A stretch of 31,636 nt of DNA from IMG/VR virus record IMGVR_UViG_3300005253_000533, positions 1 through 31,636 of that record; one strand, written 5' to 3'. The stretch is from a virus. The position numbers and the translations under genes were made by a program. Shown one piece after another: positions 18,778-28,500 of this stretch; position 1 is the first letter of the stretch, and each line of letters opens with the position of its first letter. The notes below the pieces were generated by a model. The model had not been told where the DNA came from. It was given only the letters and a program-made list of their open reading frames with translations, and did no database searches.

Positions 18778-19632
18778 ATGAAAGTCTACGGTATGATTAT
18801 TTTATTTATTTTATTAGTTGGAATCTCAATTGCTTTTATATCATCTCAAGTTGTTCAAACACAAGTCATAGAGTTAACAGAAAAGGTTCGTGACTTTTTT
18901 GTAGAAGCAACTAAAGGAAATATAGTTGGACAACAAACAGTAAATCAATTTGGTGAGAATTTAGATGTTGGAGTAGTTCAAGAAGATATTCAAAGTCAAG
19001 GAGGCATTTTGGTTTTCTTACAAGCTGCTGAAACAATGGATATTATTTCCACAGATACTGTTAATGATATTTCAGGAGGTGCAAATGCACATTCTGTTTT
19101 AATTAAGGGTTTAGATGAAAATTTTACTGAAATTGAAGAGGTTGTTCTTTTAGCAGCTGTAGTAAATACAACTGTTAATGAATATATAAGGATTCAAACT
19201 GCTGAAGTTCAAAATGTAGGAACTTATGGAGCAGAGAACGCAGGAACTATTAGCATAACAGCAAGTACAGCCGCAACTTTACAATTAGAAATAGCTACAG
19301 GACAATCAAAAAGCTCTTCAACACATTATACTGTACCTTCTGGTTTTGATGTAATAATAACTTCATTTTCAACTACAATGGATACTGGGAAAGCTATTGA
19401 TGTTTTACTACATTCAAGAGCTGATGCAGATATAGTAGCTGGAGAAATGAGTCCTGAAACAATCTTCAGAACTTTTAGAGGTTTAGCAACTCCTGTTGGA
19501 AGAAGAAGTTTTGGAAATTTAAAATTTGATGAAATGACAGATCTTTGGTTTTCTGCTGCTGTATCAAGTGGTGGAGCAGGAGCTAACGTAGAAGTAAATT
19601 ATGATTTTGTACAATATGCTATCGGAACATAA
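18778..19632 (+). CDS. Membrane-anchored virion surface protein, phage-structural-like (284 aa)
   Basis: AGGAGAC precedes ATG 18778. One N-terminal helix (4-22, YGMIILFILLVGISIAFIS) then a beta-rich ectodomain. Residues about 85-190 contain HSVLIKGLDENFTEIEEVV, NEYIRIQTAEVQNVGTYG and HYTVPSGFDVII. This series (E-x-V-x-L, F/Y-x-R-I, NVGT, YTVPSG) is familiar from tail or capsid decoration proteins of marine phages. That family resemblance is from memory. A surface fibre or decoration protein in the coat operon is likely. Confidence 0.65.
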   Translation: MKVYGMIILFILLVGISIAFISSQVVQTQVIELTEKVRDFFVEATKGNIVGQQTVNQFGENLDVGVVQEDIQSQGGILVFLQAAETMDIISTDTVNDISGGANAHSVLIKGLDENFTEIEEVVLLAAVVNTTVNEYIRIQTAEVQNVGTYGAENAGTISITASTAATLQLEIATGQSKSSSTHYTVPSGFDVIITSFSTTMDTGKAIDVLLHSRADADIVAGEMSPETIFRTFRGLATPVGRRSFGNLKFDEMTDLWFSAAVSSGGAGANVEVNYDFVQYAIGT

Positions 19633-20269
19633 AAAAATATTTGTAACCTTTTTATTGGGATTGTTTTTAATTAGTATGATCTCTGCATTGACTTTCCAAC
19701 AATCAAGAACAGTTGATATAAAAATAGTCTGTATTAATGCAGGATTTTGTACAAGTGCTGCTCAATGTAATGTTTCTATTTTTAGTCCAACAGAATTTGT
19801 TCTTTTGGATGGTGTTGAAGCAACTCAATCATCTAGTTTAGCATTTCATAATATTACTTTAAATTCTACTCAAACAGATGATTTAGGAGAATATAGGGTT
19901 GGAGGATTTTGTAAGGATGGGAGTGTTACACAATTAGTTGATTTTCCTTTTACTATAACTGCTGATGGAAAACCTTTCCAAAACTTTCCAACACCATTTA
20001 CAATAATTATTTTAGGGTTACTTTTAGTTTGGGTAGGTTCTTTAGTTGAAAAGATGACTTTATTTAAAACAATGGGATCAATTATATTAATTATTATAGG
20101 AGTAATAACTCTTTTCCCAGGATATTCTTTTATTAATTGGACAACATTATTAGGTAAAGCACTTGGATTTGGTTTAATAGCAATAGGATCATATTTCTTG
20201 ATAAATGATTCTTTCTCTAGGGATAAGCAACAACAACATTTTGGAGACAGAGGCGGTGAAGATGAGTAA
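19616..20269 (+). CDS. Membrane glycoprotein with three C-terminal helices (217 aa)
   Basis: ATG 19616 overlaps the previous gene by 17 bases; ATG 19601 would add five residues. A signal-like helix (IFVTFLLGLFLISMISA) is followed by a beta ectodomain with four cysteines and sequons (NVS, NIT, NST), then three helices (about 128-196) and a charged tail. This fold plan (ectodomain then multi-span C-terminus) is shared with the large LamG protein at 25503. A virion envelope or assembly protein is likely. Confidence 0.6.
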   Translation: MLSEHKKIFVTFLLGLFLISMISALTFQQSRTVDIKIVCINAGFCTSAAQCNVSIFSPTEFVLLDGVEATQSSSLAFHNITLNSTQTDDLGEYRVGGFCKDGSVTQLVDFPFTITADGKPFQNFPTPFTIIILGLLLVWVGSLVEKMTLFKTMGSIILIIIGVITLFPGYSFINWTTLLGKALGFGLIAIGSYFLINDSFSRDKQQQHFGDRGGEDE

Positions 20270-20456
20270 TTGGTTTGGTTTTGCAATAGCTTCAATTATT
20301 TTAGTAATTCTTCCTGTCTGGATTCTTAACCTTGCTGATATTCCATTTTTATATAAGATAGTCTTTACTATAGGTGGTATTGGAATGGCTTGGTATGCCA
20401 CTGAACATGGTGGGGCAAAAAGGGGATTTATAGCTGGAAGGGGATCTCAAAGATGA
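20262..20456 (+). CDS. Two-span membrane protein (64 aa)
   Basis: ATG 20262 lies behind GAGGCGGTGAAG and overlaps the previous stop. Helices at about 6-22 and 28-44, then a Gly/Arg-rich tail (HGGAKRGFIAGRGSQR), probably cytoplasmic or facing virion DNA. Function unknown. Confidence 0.6.
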   Translation: MSNWFGFAIASIILVILPVWILNLADIPFLYKIVFTIGGIGMAWYATEHGGAKRGFIAGRGSQR

Positions 20457-20719
20457 AAATATTAACTTTTACAATGGGAGCTGCACTAAGAAAAGTAATA
20501 ATTAATAAAAAAAGAATATCTTTTTTAGGTGCTGAATTAAATTTTGTTCCGTTAGTTATTGATTTAGATAACTTGGAAAAGGTTGATAAAAATAAACTTT
20601 CAAAAGAGGATTTAAAGACAATAAAAAAATTAGCTAAGTTGGGATCAGAAGTTCAAATAGCTAAAGATATAATAGAAGATTTTAAACAAACAGGATGGAA
20701 TTTAATTGGAAAAAAATGA
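20453..20719 (+). CDS. Small alpha/beta protein (88 aa)
   Basis: ATGA coupled. Strands (MKILTFTMGA, ISFLGAELNFVPLVIDL), then LSKEDLKTIKKLAKLGSEVQ and a helix. No membrane segment. Lys-rich. Function unknown; as part of the coat operon a virion or assembly role is likely. Confidence 0.55.
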   Translation: MKILTFTMGAALRKVIINKKRISFLGAELNFVPLVIDLDNLEKVDKNKLSKEDLKTIKKLAKLGSEVQIAKDIIEDFKQTGWNLIGKK

Positions 20720-20910
20720 CATTCGGACAATCACTAACAGCTCTTATTGCAATTATAGGAGTAGGATGGATAATATTTATAAAAATAATGGGAAAAAATC
20801 CCGAAGCATTAGAAAAAATGAAAGAATGGTTTAGAGATAAAAAGAAATTTCCTATGGAAGGTGAAGATTATAAACAACAAATTTACCAAGAAAAGAGGAT
20901 GGGAATATAA
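20716..20910 (+). CDS. Single-span membrane protein (64 aa)
   Basis: ATG 20716 overlaps the previous stop. One helix (about 6-25, SLTALIAIIGVGWIIFIKIM), then a charged amphipathic tail (EALEKMKEWFRDKKK). The tail DNA supplies AAGAGGATGGG as the next ribosome site. Function unknown. Confidence 0.55.
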   Translation: MTFGQSLTALIAIIGVGWIIFIKIMGKNPEALEKMKEWFRDKKKFPMEGEDYKQQIYQEKRMGI

Positions 20911-20911
20911 A

Positions 20912-21400
20912 ATGGAAGACCCAGTAATGACACCAGAGATGTTTGATATACTTCAAGAAGAACAAGAAGACGAAGCAGCTGATGCTGAAGCAGATAGACA
21001 ATTAACTCAACAAGAAGTAATGGATGCTATGGGGTATCCTAGTGCTGAAGAGAAGCAAAATCAGCACAGTTACTTGCATAAAGCAACATTTGATCATGAA
21101 GATTCAATTAGAACAACTTACCTTACTGAATCAGAATTAGGAAGACCTTTGTTTAGTATAAGATTTTTATTAGATATGGAAGGAGTTTCTAAATATTATT
21201 TAGACAAAATTGCAAAAGATTTAAATGTTATTAATGAAATTTCCAATTATTTTAGAAAGAAGACTTACAATGTTACTAATTCTGGCATGAGTAATGAAGG
21301 ATTTGCAATGAATCTAAACGTTACAAAAAAGATGGATGCAACAAGAAGAAGAGTAAGAAATGTTATAGACAATCTAAAAGGAGGGGAAAAGAAAAAATGA
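20912..21400 (+). CDS. Acidic helical protein (162 aa)
   Basis: ATG 20912 follows AGAGGATGGG. The N-terminal 40 residues are strongly acidic (EEQEDEAADAEAD), and the rest is helical with KYYLDKIAKDLNVINEIS and a basic end (DATRRRVRNVIDNL). Soluble. The charge polarity suggests it might chaperone the basic core proteins or bind the inside of the virion, but no family is recognised. Confidence 0.6.
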   Translation: MEDPVMTPEMFDILQEEQEDEAADAEADRQLTQQEVMDAMGYPSAEEKQNQHSYLHKATFDHEDSIRTTYLTESELGRPLFSIRFLLDMEGVSKYYLDKIAKDLNVINEISNYFRKKTYNVTNSGMSNEGFAMNLNVTKKMDATRRRVRNVIDNLKGGEKKK

Positions 21401-21864
21401 GTAATGAAGAAAAGAAAATAAAGAAAGAAGCTAAAAAGAAATGGTGGAATAAAGCCTTCCCTAATAAAGATAAGTTCAAAAAACCAAACAAAGTTGCTGT
21501 TTTATATTTAAGACAGAATGGTAATGCCGAACCAATGGATATAGATGTCAAAGATGGTTTCTATAGCATTGACGGAAAGACATATCATGAAAGAAGTGAT
21601 TGTATTTATACTGTGGGAAAAGAAAGAATTCCTTTAGCAATTATTCCTGAAAAGAATATCACACCTATAGGCACTAAAGATTGGCAAGATAAAGGAATGC
21701 AAGAAAAATATAGTGAACTACAAGACCATCTTTTAAAGGGAATAAGAAATGCAGAATTAGTAAAAATGGGAGATAGTTCTGGAGTAAATCCTAATCTTAA
21801 AAAATGGATTGCTGGAGGTCTAGGAGTAATAGTTCTTTTAGCAATCTTGTTTGGTGCTACATGA
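21397..21864 (+). CDS. C-tail-anchored membrane protein (155 aa)
   Basis: A Lys-rich N-terminus (KKIKKEAKKKWWNKAFPNK), a beta-rich domain with YSIDGKTYHERSDCIYTV, a helix, and one C-terminal helix (138-154, GGLGVIVLLAILFGAT). Probably a cytoplasmic or interior domain tethered to the membrane. Function unknown. Confidence 0.6.
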   Translation: MSNEEKKIKKEAKKKWWNKAFPNKDKFKKPNKVAVLYLRQNGNAEPMDIDVKDGFYSIDGKTYHERSDCIYTVGKERIPLAIIPEKNITPIGTKDWQDKGMQEKYSELQDHLLKGIRNAELVKMGDSSGVNPNLKKWIAGGLGVIVLLAILFGAT

Positions 21865-22211
21865 GAAAAATAAAAAAAATAAATAGAAAACCAAATGTAA
21901 CAGCGAAGCTTACATTTTTTGATTTTGGTTGGAGGGATAATATTATTTATAGTGTAAAAGCCACCAGTAAAGAAAAAAGTAAAGGATTAATGATGTTAGA
22001 AAAACTAAATGATTTTTTTAACTTTTCCAAACAAGATCAAGAAGATTTTAAGAAGAAAATGATTGAAATGCAAATCAAAGCATTTACTCCTACAAAGTAT
22101 TTTGAACAAGTAAAACCTTTAAAAAAATTTGAAAGGGATGAAAGAGGAAGGATAATTTCTCCATTTTCAATAAAGAAAGATGAACAAAAAGAAGATACTG
22201 AAAAATCTTAG
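21861..22211 (+). CDS. Soluble basic protein (116 aa)
   Basis: ATG 21861 overlaps the previous stop. A basic start (MRKIKKINRKPNVTAKLTFF) precedes a helical FNFSKQDQEDFKKKMIEMQI. No membrane segment or cysteine. It is the last gene of the first late operon; late promoter 2 follows within 20 bases. Function unknown. Confidence 0.55.
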   Translation: MRKIKKINRKPNVTAKLTFFDFGWRDNIIYSVKATSKEKSKGLMMLEKLNDFFNFSKQDQEDFKKKMIEMQIKAFTPTKYFEQVKPLKKFERDERGRIISPFSIKKDEQKEDTEKS

Positions 22212-22229
22212 AATATTTCTAATAGTTTT

Positions 22230-22286
22230 AGAAGACTTTAAATAATCTTTTTTACTAGTAAAATGGAGGAGATCCTAATATGGTAA
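22230..22286 (+). promoter_or_regulatory. Late promoter 2 with short leader frame
   Basis: AGAAGACTTTAAATA (22230-22244) is identical to late promoter 1. ACTAGTAAA follows (22254-22262, also in late promoter 3). ATG 22263, 26 nt from TTTAAATA, opens a seven-codon frame (MEEILIW) whose stop overlaps the next gene's start at 22280. GGAGGAG sits within it. Confidence 0.65.
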
Positions 22287-22444
22287 GAAAATCAATAGTT
22301 AGAAAGGTTTTCATAAATAAGAAAACAAAACAAGGAAGCGTAACTCTTCCAAAAAAAGAACTTAAAAAATTGAATCCAAATCTAAAATTTGGAAAGCATT
22401 TGTTTGTTCGTTTAGAAATCTTTAAGAATGAGAAGAATGGTTAA
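22280..22444 (+). CDS. Small basic protein, AbrB-like candidate (54 aa)
   Basis: GGAGGAGAT lies about ten bases before ATG 22280. QGSVTLPKKELKKLNPNLKF then KHLFVRLEIF is like the swapped-hairpin AbrB/MazE pattern (GSVTLPK, then a V-x-V strand), with a basic N-terminal arm. AbrB-type proteins are dimeric DNA binders. First gene behind late promoter 2, so it could be a late regulator or a virion DNA-binding protein. Confidence 0.5.
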   Translation: MVRKSIVRKVFINKKTKQGSVTLPKKELKKLNPNLKFGKHLFVRLEIFKNEKNG

Positions 22445-22592
22445 TGAACTTGAATGTAAAAATATTCCTAATTTAGTTAGAGATAAAAAAACTCTTAAAG
22501 AATTGAGTAAAAAAGGTTTTATTGAAAGAAATAGAATAATGCAAGACCTAGCTAGAAAAAGAATGCTTTGTAAAATAAAGAGGAATAGATAA
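22428..22592 (+). CDS. Small basic helical protein (54 aa)
   Basis: ATG 22428 overlaps the previous gene by 17 bases; ATG 22437 is the alternative (51 aa). It has the sequence KTLKELSKKGFIERNRIMQD, then LARKRMLCKIKRNR. Highly basic, no membrane segment. Ends three bases before the 862-residue gene. Function unknown. Confidence 0.55.
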   Translation: MRRMVNELECKNIPNLVRDKKTLKELSKKGFIERNRIMQDLARKRMLCKIKRNR

Positions 22593-22594
22593 AA

Positions 22595-25183
22595 ATGGTA
22601 ACTGTTCAACAAGCAAGACAACAATTGTCTCAACAACAACAAGTATTAACTCAAGCAAGATCTCAGATAGAAAGAGCTGCATTACCTGCAATTTCTCCTG
22701 CCGAATTAAGAGCTAGAGGAAGAACAGAAATCTTACAGAGAGAATCTCGAGAGAGACAATTACAAACTGCTAAACAAAGAGAATTAACTAAATTAAAACC
22801 AGCTGAAACTCAATTACAACAATTTGAAAAAGATGTTCAAAAAGCAGAAGTAGCTATAAAGGAACAACAAAGACAAAGGATTGCATTTGATCAAGCTTTA
22901 AAAGTATTTATTTCTAAAAGACCTGAAGCAATATTTGGTTTATCTAAATTAGAAAAAAAGTTTTTCCAACAAATAGAAGCTGGAAGACAATCTGCTGTTA
23001 AAAGATCTATAGATGAAGCTATAGAAAAATTAAAAGAAAAAGGTGTTAAAGAAGTTAAACCAATTTTTAAACCAGGCACGAGGATACTTGTTGGTTTTGA
23101 AGAAGCTCTTAAAGCTCCAAGAGTAGTACCTGGAATTACCTTACCTGTTATTACACCAGGAGAAAGAATTGTATTTGGAGATCCTAGAAAATTTGGAGAG
23201 AGTTTTCAGAAAGCAACAGGGTCTGATTCTTTTACAATTGCCGTTCCAATTAGAAGACAGGATGGAAAACTATTTGTTCAAGATTTTAATTTTTTATTTA
23301 AAGATGGTAAAATAGTTAGATCAACTCCTACAGGATCTGCATTAATCACAGAAACTCAATTCTTGAAAGTAGACAAAAGAAGAAGAGATAAAAATCCTGG
23401 TTTTACATTTGGAGATACTCGAATAGAAGTACCTGAAATTACACCAGGTGTAACACAATTACCAGGAGGAACATTTGAAAAGTTATCCACACCTCAAAAA
23501 AGAAAATTTATTGATCAATTAAAAGATGTTCTTTCAGGAGAAGCTGGAAGACAATTAATTGGTATTGGTGGAGTTGCTGCCAGACCATTAATTGGTGTTG
23601 GTGCTTCTGTGATACCAAGAATAACTACTACAGATATTAATAAATTTCTTAGAGGGAAAGGGGGTTTACCTGGAAAAGTTTTAGGAGAATTCATTCCTGA
23701 AACTCCTGCAGAAACAGCTTTTTTAGCGGGATTTATTGGATTGGCTGCGTTGCCAGGATTAACTGGAAAAATAGCAACAGGAGTTGCACAAGGATTTGGT
23801 GCTGCTTTAGCATTAAGTAAAGATTTACCTGTTGAAACAAGAATTGCAGGGGCATTAGTTGCTGTTGCACCATTAATTCGTTTTCTTCCCAAACCAATAA
23901 AAGGAAAAAAATTTAAAGTTCCCCCTTTTTCAAGATTCCTTCCTAAGGGAAAAAGAGGTCAAGCAAGATTTGCAGCATTAGAACAATTCTTTAAAAAAGA
24001 AGGTAAGAAGAAAAGTGATCTTCAAAAAGCATTAGATGAATTTGGAGATAGGTTAAGTTTTAAAAGAGTTGGAAAAAAACTTGAAAAAACTTCTGCATCT
24101 GAAAGAATTGATTTAATTAGAAAATCAATAAATGAAATTAAAAAAACTAAAGATCCTGGTCAAAGAAGAGCACAAATAAAAGGATTGATAGAATTGACAA
24201 GAGTAAGACTTGGTGAGAAACCAACAGTACAACTTTTCAATGATTTCTTAGCTCAAGAAGGAATCTTTCCAAAAAAGTTTGCTCAAATACCAAAAGATAT
24301 AACAGCAACTCTTCGTGAACCAGCAGTATTTGTTGTTCCTAAACCTCCAGAAGAAATTCCAGAAGTTGTTCCAGGAGCTCCAGCTATTCCAGAAGTCACG
24401 CCTATAACTCCACCAATAATTAGTATAACGGCAGCTGCGGGTCCATTAAAAGAAATAAATAAAGAGATTATAGATCAAAAAAATAAAATATTTGCAGCAC
24501 AAACTCAAGGACAACCTTTAGACGAAATAAGTGCTTTAAAGAGTGGATTAGATACTTTACAAAAACAAAGAACAGACCAAATAACAAAACAAGGTCAAGC
24601 ACTTAAACAAGCACAAGCATTAAGAACTAAACAAATACTTGCACAAAGAGCAGTTTCTCGACAGAAATTACAAAAGTTACTAGGATTAAAAAAACCAATT
24701 CCAAAACCCTTTAAACCTTTTGCATTGCTAAAACCACCAGTAAAGAAGAAAGGGATATTTATTAAAGTTGCATTATCTAAGGGAGGATTTAATGCTTTCG
24801 TTAAAAGTAAAGGAAAATTCAAGAAAGTTAATATAAACCCTTTAACAAAAAAGAAAGCTCATGATTTAGGTTCTTGGCTTACAGATAGATCTATAGCAAG
24901 AACATGGAAAATAAAAAGAATTCCTTTCAAAGCACAAAAACCAATACTTAAAGTTCCAGCAAATTATTTTACAAAAAATATTAGAAAATTTAGGGGAAAA
25001 AAGTTTAAAGGAAAAATACAACCAATCTTTAATCTAGCAATTGAAAAAAGAAAATTTGCAATAGATACACCAGGGGAAAAACAACAATTATCTGCAGCAA
25101 GACTTAGAGCAAGACTTTTAAAAAAAGCATTCAAGCCAATAACTAAAATGAAAAAAGTAAAGAGGTTAATACAATTCAAATGA
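22595..25183 (+). CDS. Large coiled-coil virion protein candidate (862 aa)
   Basis: The first 120 residues are Gln-rich coiled coil (QQARQQLSQQQQVLTQ). A beta-rich stretch with repeated TPG (about 165-300) follows, then a hydrophobic Ala/Gly-rich segment (about 369-432) that could cross or insert into membrane. Next come a basic helical region, a Pro-rich linker (about 582-610), a second coiled coil (about 620-690), and a very basic C-terminus with KKGIFIKVALSKGGFNAF and AIDTPGEKQQLSAARLR. The size, coil-hydrophobic-coil plan and late position recall phage tape-measure or DNA-ejection proteins. That is analogy; no family is recognised with certainty. Confidence 0.65.
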   Translation: MVTVQQARQQLSQQQQVLTQARSQIERAALPAISPAELRARGRTEILQRESRERQLQTAKQRELTKLKPAETQLQQFEKDVQKAEVAIKEQQRQRIAFDQALKVFISKRPEAIFGLSKLEKKFFQQIEAGRQSAVKRSIDEAIEKLKEKGVKEVKPIFKPGTRILVGFEEALKAPRVVPGITLPVITPGERIVFGDPRKFGESFQKATGSDSFTIAVPIRRQDGKLFVQDFNFLFKDGKIVRSTPTGSALITETQFLKVDKRRRDKNPGFTFGDTRIEVPEITPGVTQLPGGTFEKLSTPQKRKFIDQLKDVLSGEAGRQLIGIGGVAARPLIGVGASVIPRITTTDINKFLRGKGGLPGKVLGEFIPETPAETAFLAGFIGLAALPGLTGKIATGVAQGFGAALALSKDLPVETRIAGALVAVAPLIRFLPKPIKGKKFKVPPFSRFLPKGKRGQARFAALEQFFKKEGKKKSDLQKALDEFGDRLSFKRVGKKLEKTSASERIDLIRKSINEIKKTKDPGQRRAQIKGLIELTRVRLGEKPTVQLFNDFLAQEGIFPKKFAQIPKDITATLREPAVFVVPKPPEEIPEVVPGAPAIPEVTPITPPIISITAAAGPLKEINKEIIDQKNKIFAAQTQGQPLDEISALKSGLDTLQKQRTDQITKQGQALKQAQALRTKQILAQRAVSRQKLQKLLGLKKPIPKPFKPFALLKPPVKKKGIFIKVALSKGGFNAFVKSKGKFKKVNINPLTKKKAHDLGSWLTDRSIARTWKIKRIPFKAQKPILKVPANYFTKNIRKFRGKKFKGKIQPIFNLAIEKRKFAIDTPGEKQQLSAARLRARLLKKAFKPITKMKKVKRLIQFK

Positions 25184-25506
25184 ACAAAAAAGGAGGATTC
25201 TTAGTCGGAACATCATTGTTATTAGCATTTTTTATTTTTGCACTAATTTTATTTGTAACTATAGAACCATTTAAAGAAAACTTAGATGTTATAAGAGGTG
25301 GAGATGCTTTAAATTGTAAGGGTACTGCAACCTTTAATCAAACAGCTTTTGATAACGATGATGGAAGTACAATAAATAAACTATCAAGAAGACCTACTTG
25401 TTTCATTACAGGTATTACAATGGTTTGGTTTATCTTTGGGTTTTTGTTTGCCTTAGTGGCTTGGTTGGCAGATCAATGGACTAGAAAGAGGAAAAGAGTA
25501 ACATGA
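25180..25506 (+). CDS. Two-span membrane protein with outer loop (108 aa)
   Basis: Helix 1 (about 7-27, LVGTSLLLAFFIFALILFV), an outer loop with two cysteines and an NQT sequon, helix 2 (about 77-96, TMVWFIFGFLFALVAWLA), and a KRKR tail inside. AAAGGAGGA within the first codons may aid expression of an alternative start. ATGA overlaps flank both ends, so it is tightly linked to the coiled-coil protein and the spike. Probably a virion membrane protein. Confidence 0.6.
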   Translation: MNKKGGFLVGTSLLLAFFIFALILFVTIEPFKENLDVIRGGDALNCKGTATFNQTAFDNDDGSTINKLSRRPTCFITGITMVWFIFGFLFALVAWLADQWTRKRKRVT

Positions 25507-28500
25507 AAAAAATAATATTAATGATGTTTGTAGTTATCCTGTTCACAGGATTACTATCAGCTTTTGAATTTGATAATGTAAAAACATATGATGAAATAGA
25601 AAGAAGTATAACTGTTCATAATGTATTTAACCTTCCTTTAATAGGAAATGATATTGTAAAAATTACTCCTTTAACTCCCCATGTGGTTTCAACATTTGCA
25701 GGACCAAATCAAACAGTAGCTATATTCCATTTAGAAAATTTCAAAGATGGTTATTCAGATGTTTGGAAAAAAATGGAATTTTATAATTTAAATAAAAATT
25801 CTAAAGAAGAAAATAGACAATTCTTTTTCCAAGAAAAAGTTATTGTGGGAACAAGAGAAAAACCAATTTATAATATAACTTGTGAAACTTTAAGTTATGG
25901 AAATGGTACAACTTATCAAGATTGTACCAGATCTATTAAAGGATATGAAACAATTGATATAACAGAATGGGAAGATTTAGATACTTCTGAACCTCTTTCG
26001 AAAGGAAATCATACTATAAGAATTGTAACAGATGTTTTTCCAAGAGATCATATGGAATTTATTCCAACTTGGTTTGGGGTTAGAATGCCTGAATATGCTG
26101 AATGGACAGCAGGACTTAATGAAGAAATAGTTTTCTATTATAACTTTGAACAAGGAGCTGGAAGTGCGATACCAGATGTAACAGGAAATTTACCAAATGC
26201 AACTTTATTTAATATGGAAGATAGTGATTGGACACTAGGAAAAATTGGAAATGGTTTGAATTTTAGTGGGGGAGATGAATCAGCAAACACAACGTATAGA
26301 ACTAGTTATTCAACTTCAGATAATTTTTCTATTAGTTTTTGGTATAATACAAATGAAAGTGTTCAAGCTTCCAGGGAATTTTTTGGAACATTAGGTGGAG
26401 ATGGAAGTGCTATTGGTCTTGATTATTCACCTGGATTAATTGCAAGATTTCGTTTCAGAGATGGTGGAACTGGAGATCTTAATCTTGCAGAAACAAGTAT
26501 TTTCAATGATGGAGATTGGCATATGCACACAATAGTTAGAGATACTGCTGCAGATACTTATGAAATTTTCTTTGATGGGGTAAGTGAAGCAAGTGCAGCT
26601 GATCCAGCAGTAGTAAATATTAATTTTAATGATGCAGCTTTCTTCTTATCTGCAAGAGGAACAGTAGGAGCACCAACGACAATAACTCGAGGAGAATTTG
26701 ATGAATTTGGTTGGTGGAACAGAAGTTTAAATCAGTCTGAAATTACACAATTATTTAATGGTGGTGATGGAATAACTTTCATTTCTGATTTTCCACCTGT
26801 TGTTAATGTAACTGTTCCATTAAATATAACTTTCAATACAACTCAAACTCAATTGAATTTTACAGTAGTAAGTGCTGGTGGTGGTTTTGACAGATGTTTC
26901 TTTTCAACAGATGGGGGAGTTACAAATTCAACTGATAATGATTGTACATCAAACTTCACAACAACTTCTGTAGAAGGGGCAAATACATGGACAGTATTTT
27001 CTAACACTACAGGAGGAGCTGTTGGACAAGACAGTGTAACATTTACAGTAAATAGTACAATACAAGTTGATTTATTTACTCCTGCAAATGATTCAAATTT
27101 TTTATCCCCTAACATTGATTTTAATTGTCAAGCAACAGATAGTCTTTCTTTAGAAAATTTAACCTTGCTTATAGATGGAATTGAAAACTTTACAAATTCA
27201 TCCACAGGATCTACTTTAATAAATTTAACAACAACCGTAATAGGAGTTAGTTTAGGACAACATACTTGGACTTGTAGAGCTTTTGATAGTGATAATTTTA
27301 ATGCCTCTGCTGCAGAAAGAATTTTTGAAATAAAGAAATTTGATGAAAATAGTCAAACATTTAATGCATTTACTTTTGAAACAAAGGATGAGGAATTTAC
27401 ATTAAATATAACAACTGATCCAAGTAGTACTCCAAGTGCTGCTAATTTAATTTATAATGGAACAGATAAAGGAGGTGGAACAATAACAAGTTTAGGAAAT
27501 AACAACTTTAATATATCTCAAACAATAGATATTCCTACAGGTTCTGGAAATAATACTTGGCTCTTTAATATAACAATTGAGGGTATATTAGGAAGTTCAC
27601 AAACTAATCAACAAAGCGTAGCCTTAATAAATTTGACATTTTGCCAAGCAGCTCCACAAGATGTTGCTTATATAAATTTTAGTTTTATAAATGAAACTAT
27701 TAATCAAGAAGATGTTACAGCATTTATAGATACATCTTGGTCATATTTCATTGGAGCAGGATCTGTAAAAAAAGATTTGATCTTTGCAAATACAACTGAA
27801 GCTTTTAGCTATTCTTTCTGTTTTAATCCTCCAAATCAAACAATAACAGGTGAAGTAAATTTAACTTACAATAATGCTCAAAGTCAACAAAGAATATTCT
27901 CTTCAATTTTCACAGTATTGACAAATTTAACAACACAACAAAATCTTTTCTTACTTCCAACACAGCTTGGATTATTTGCTCAATTTAGAACACAAGATAC
28001 ACTTGGAAATACATTAGTAAATGTTTTGGCATCAATAACAAGAACATTGGGGGGTATTACAATTAGTGTTACCTCAGATACCACAGATGGATCAGGAGTA
28101 GTTGTATTCTTCTTAAATCCTGATGTAACATATACTGGAGAGTTTAGTTTAATTGGTTTTGTAACAAATACTTTTAGTTTTGTTCCTGTTACAGATCTAA
28201 GAACGGTTGTACTGGGTTCTACAGCAACAATAGTAGTAAACGGTACCACAATTGGTTTAGGAACAGAATTTGAAATCCAACCAAACAATGATAGTCTTAA
28301 TAATAATACTCTTACAACCTTTAGTTTTAATGTTACAGGAGGAACAGGAATAACATTAATAAGTATGAATATAACTAATGGAACAAATCAACTTAGTTTT
28401 GTTAGTAATGCTGGGGTTGGATTTATTTCAGGTATTGTAGACACAGGAAATAATACTCAATTATTTGGAGAGTTTATAATCCAAACAGCCAATGAAACAA

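Noticed and set aside
19870-20295. 141-codon minus-strand frame opposite the glycoprotein gene
   Set aside because: Product looks like a Lys/Ile/Pro-rich complement of membrane-helix codons; no promoter or ribosome site.
23515-23892. 125-codon minus-strand frame inside the 862-residue gene
   Set aside because: Antisense to Ala/Gly/Pro codons of a clear coding sequence; the product is low-complexity Pro/Ala/Asn with no start signal.
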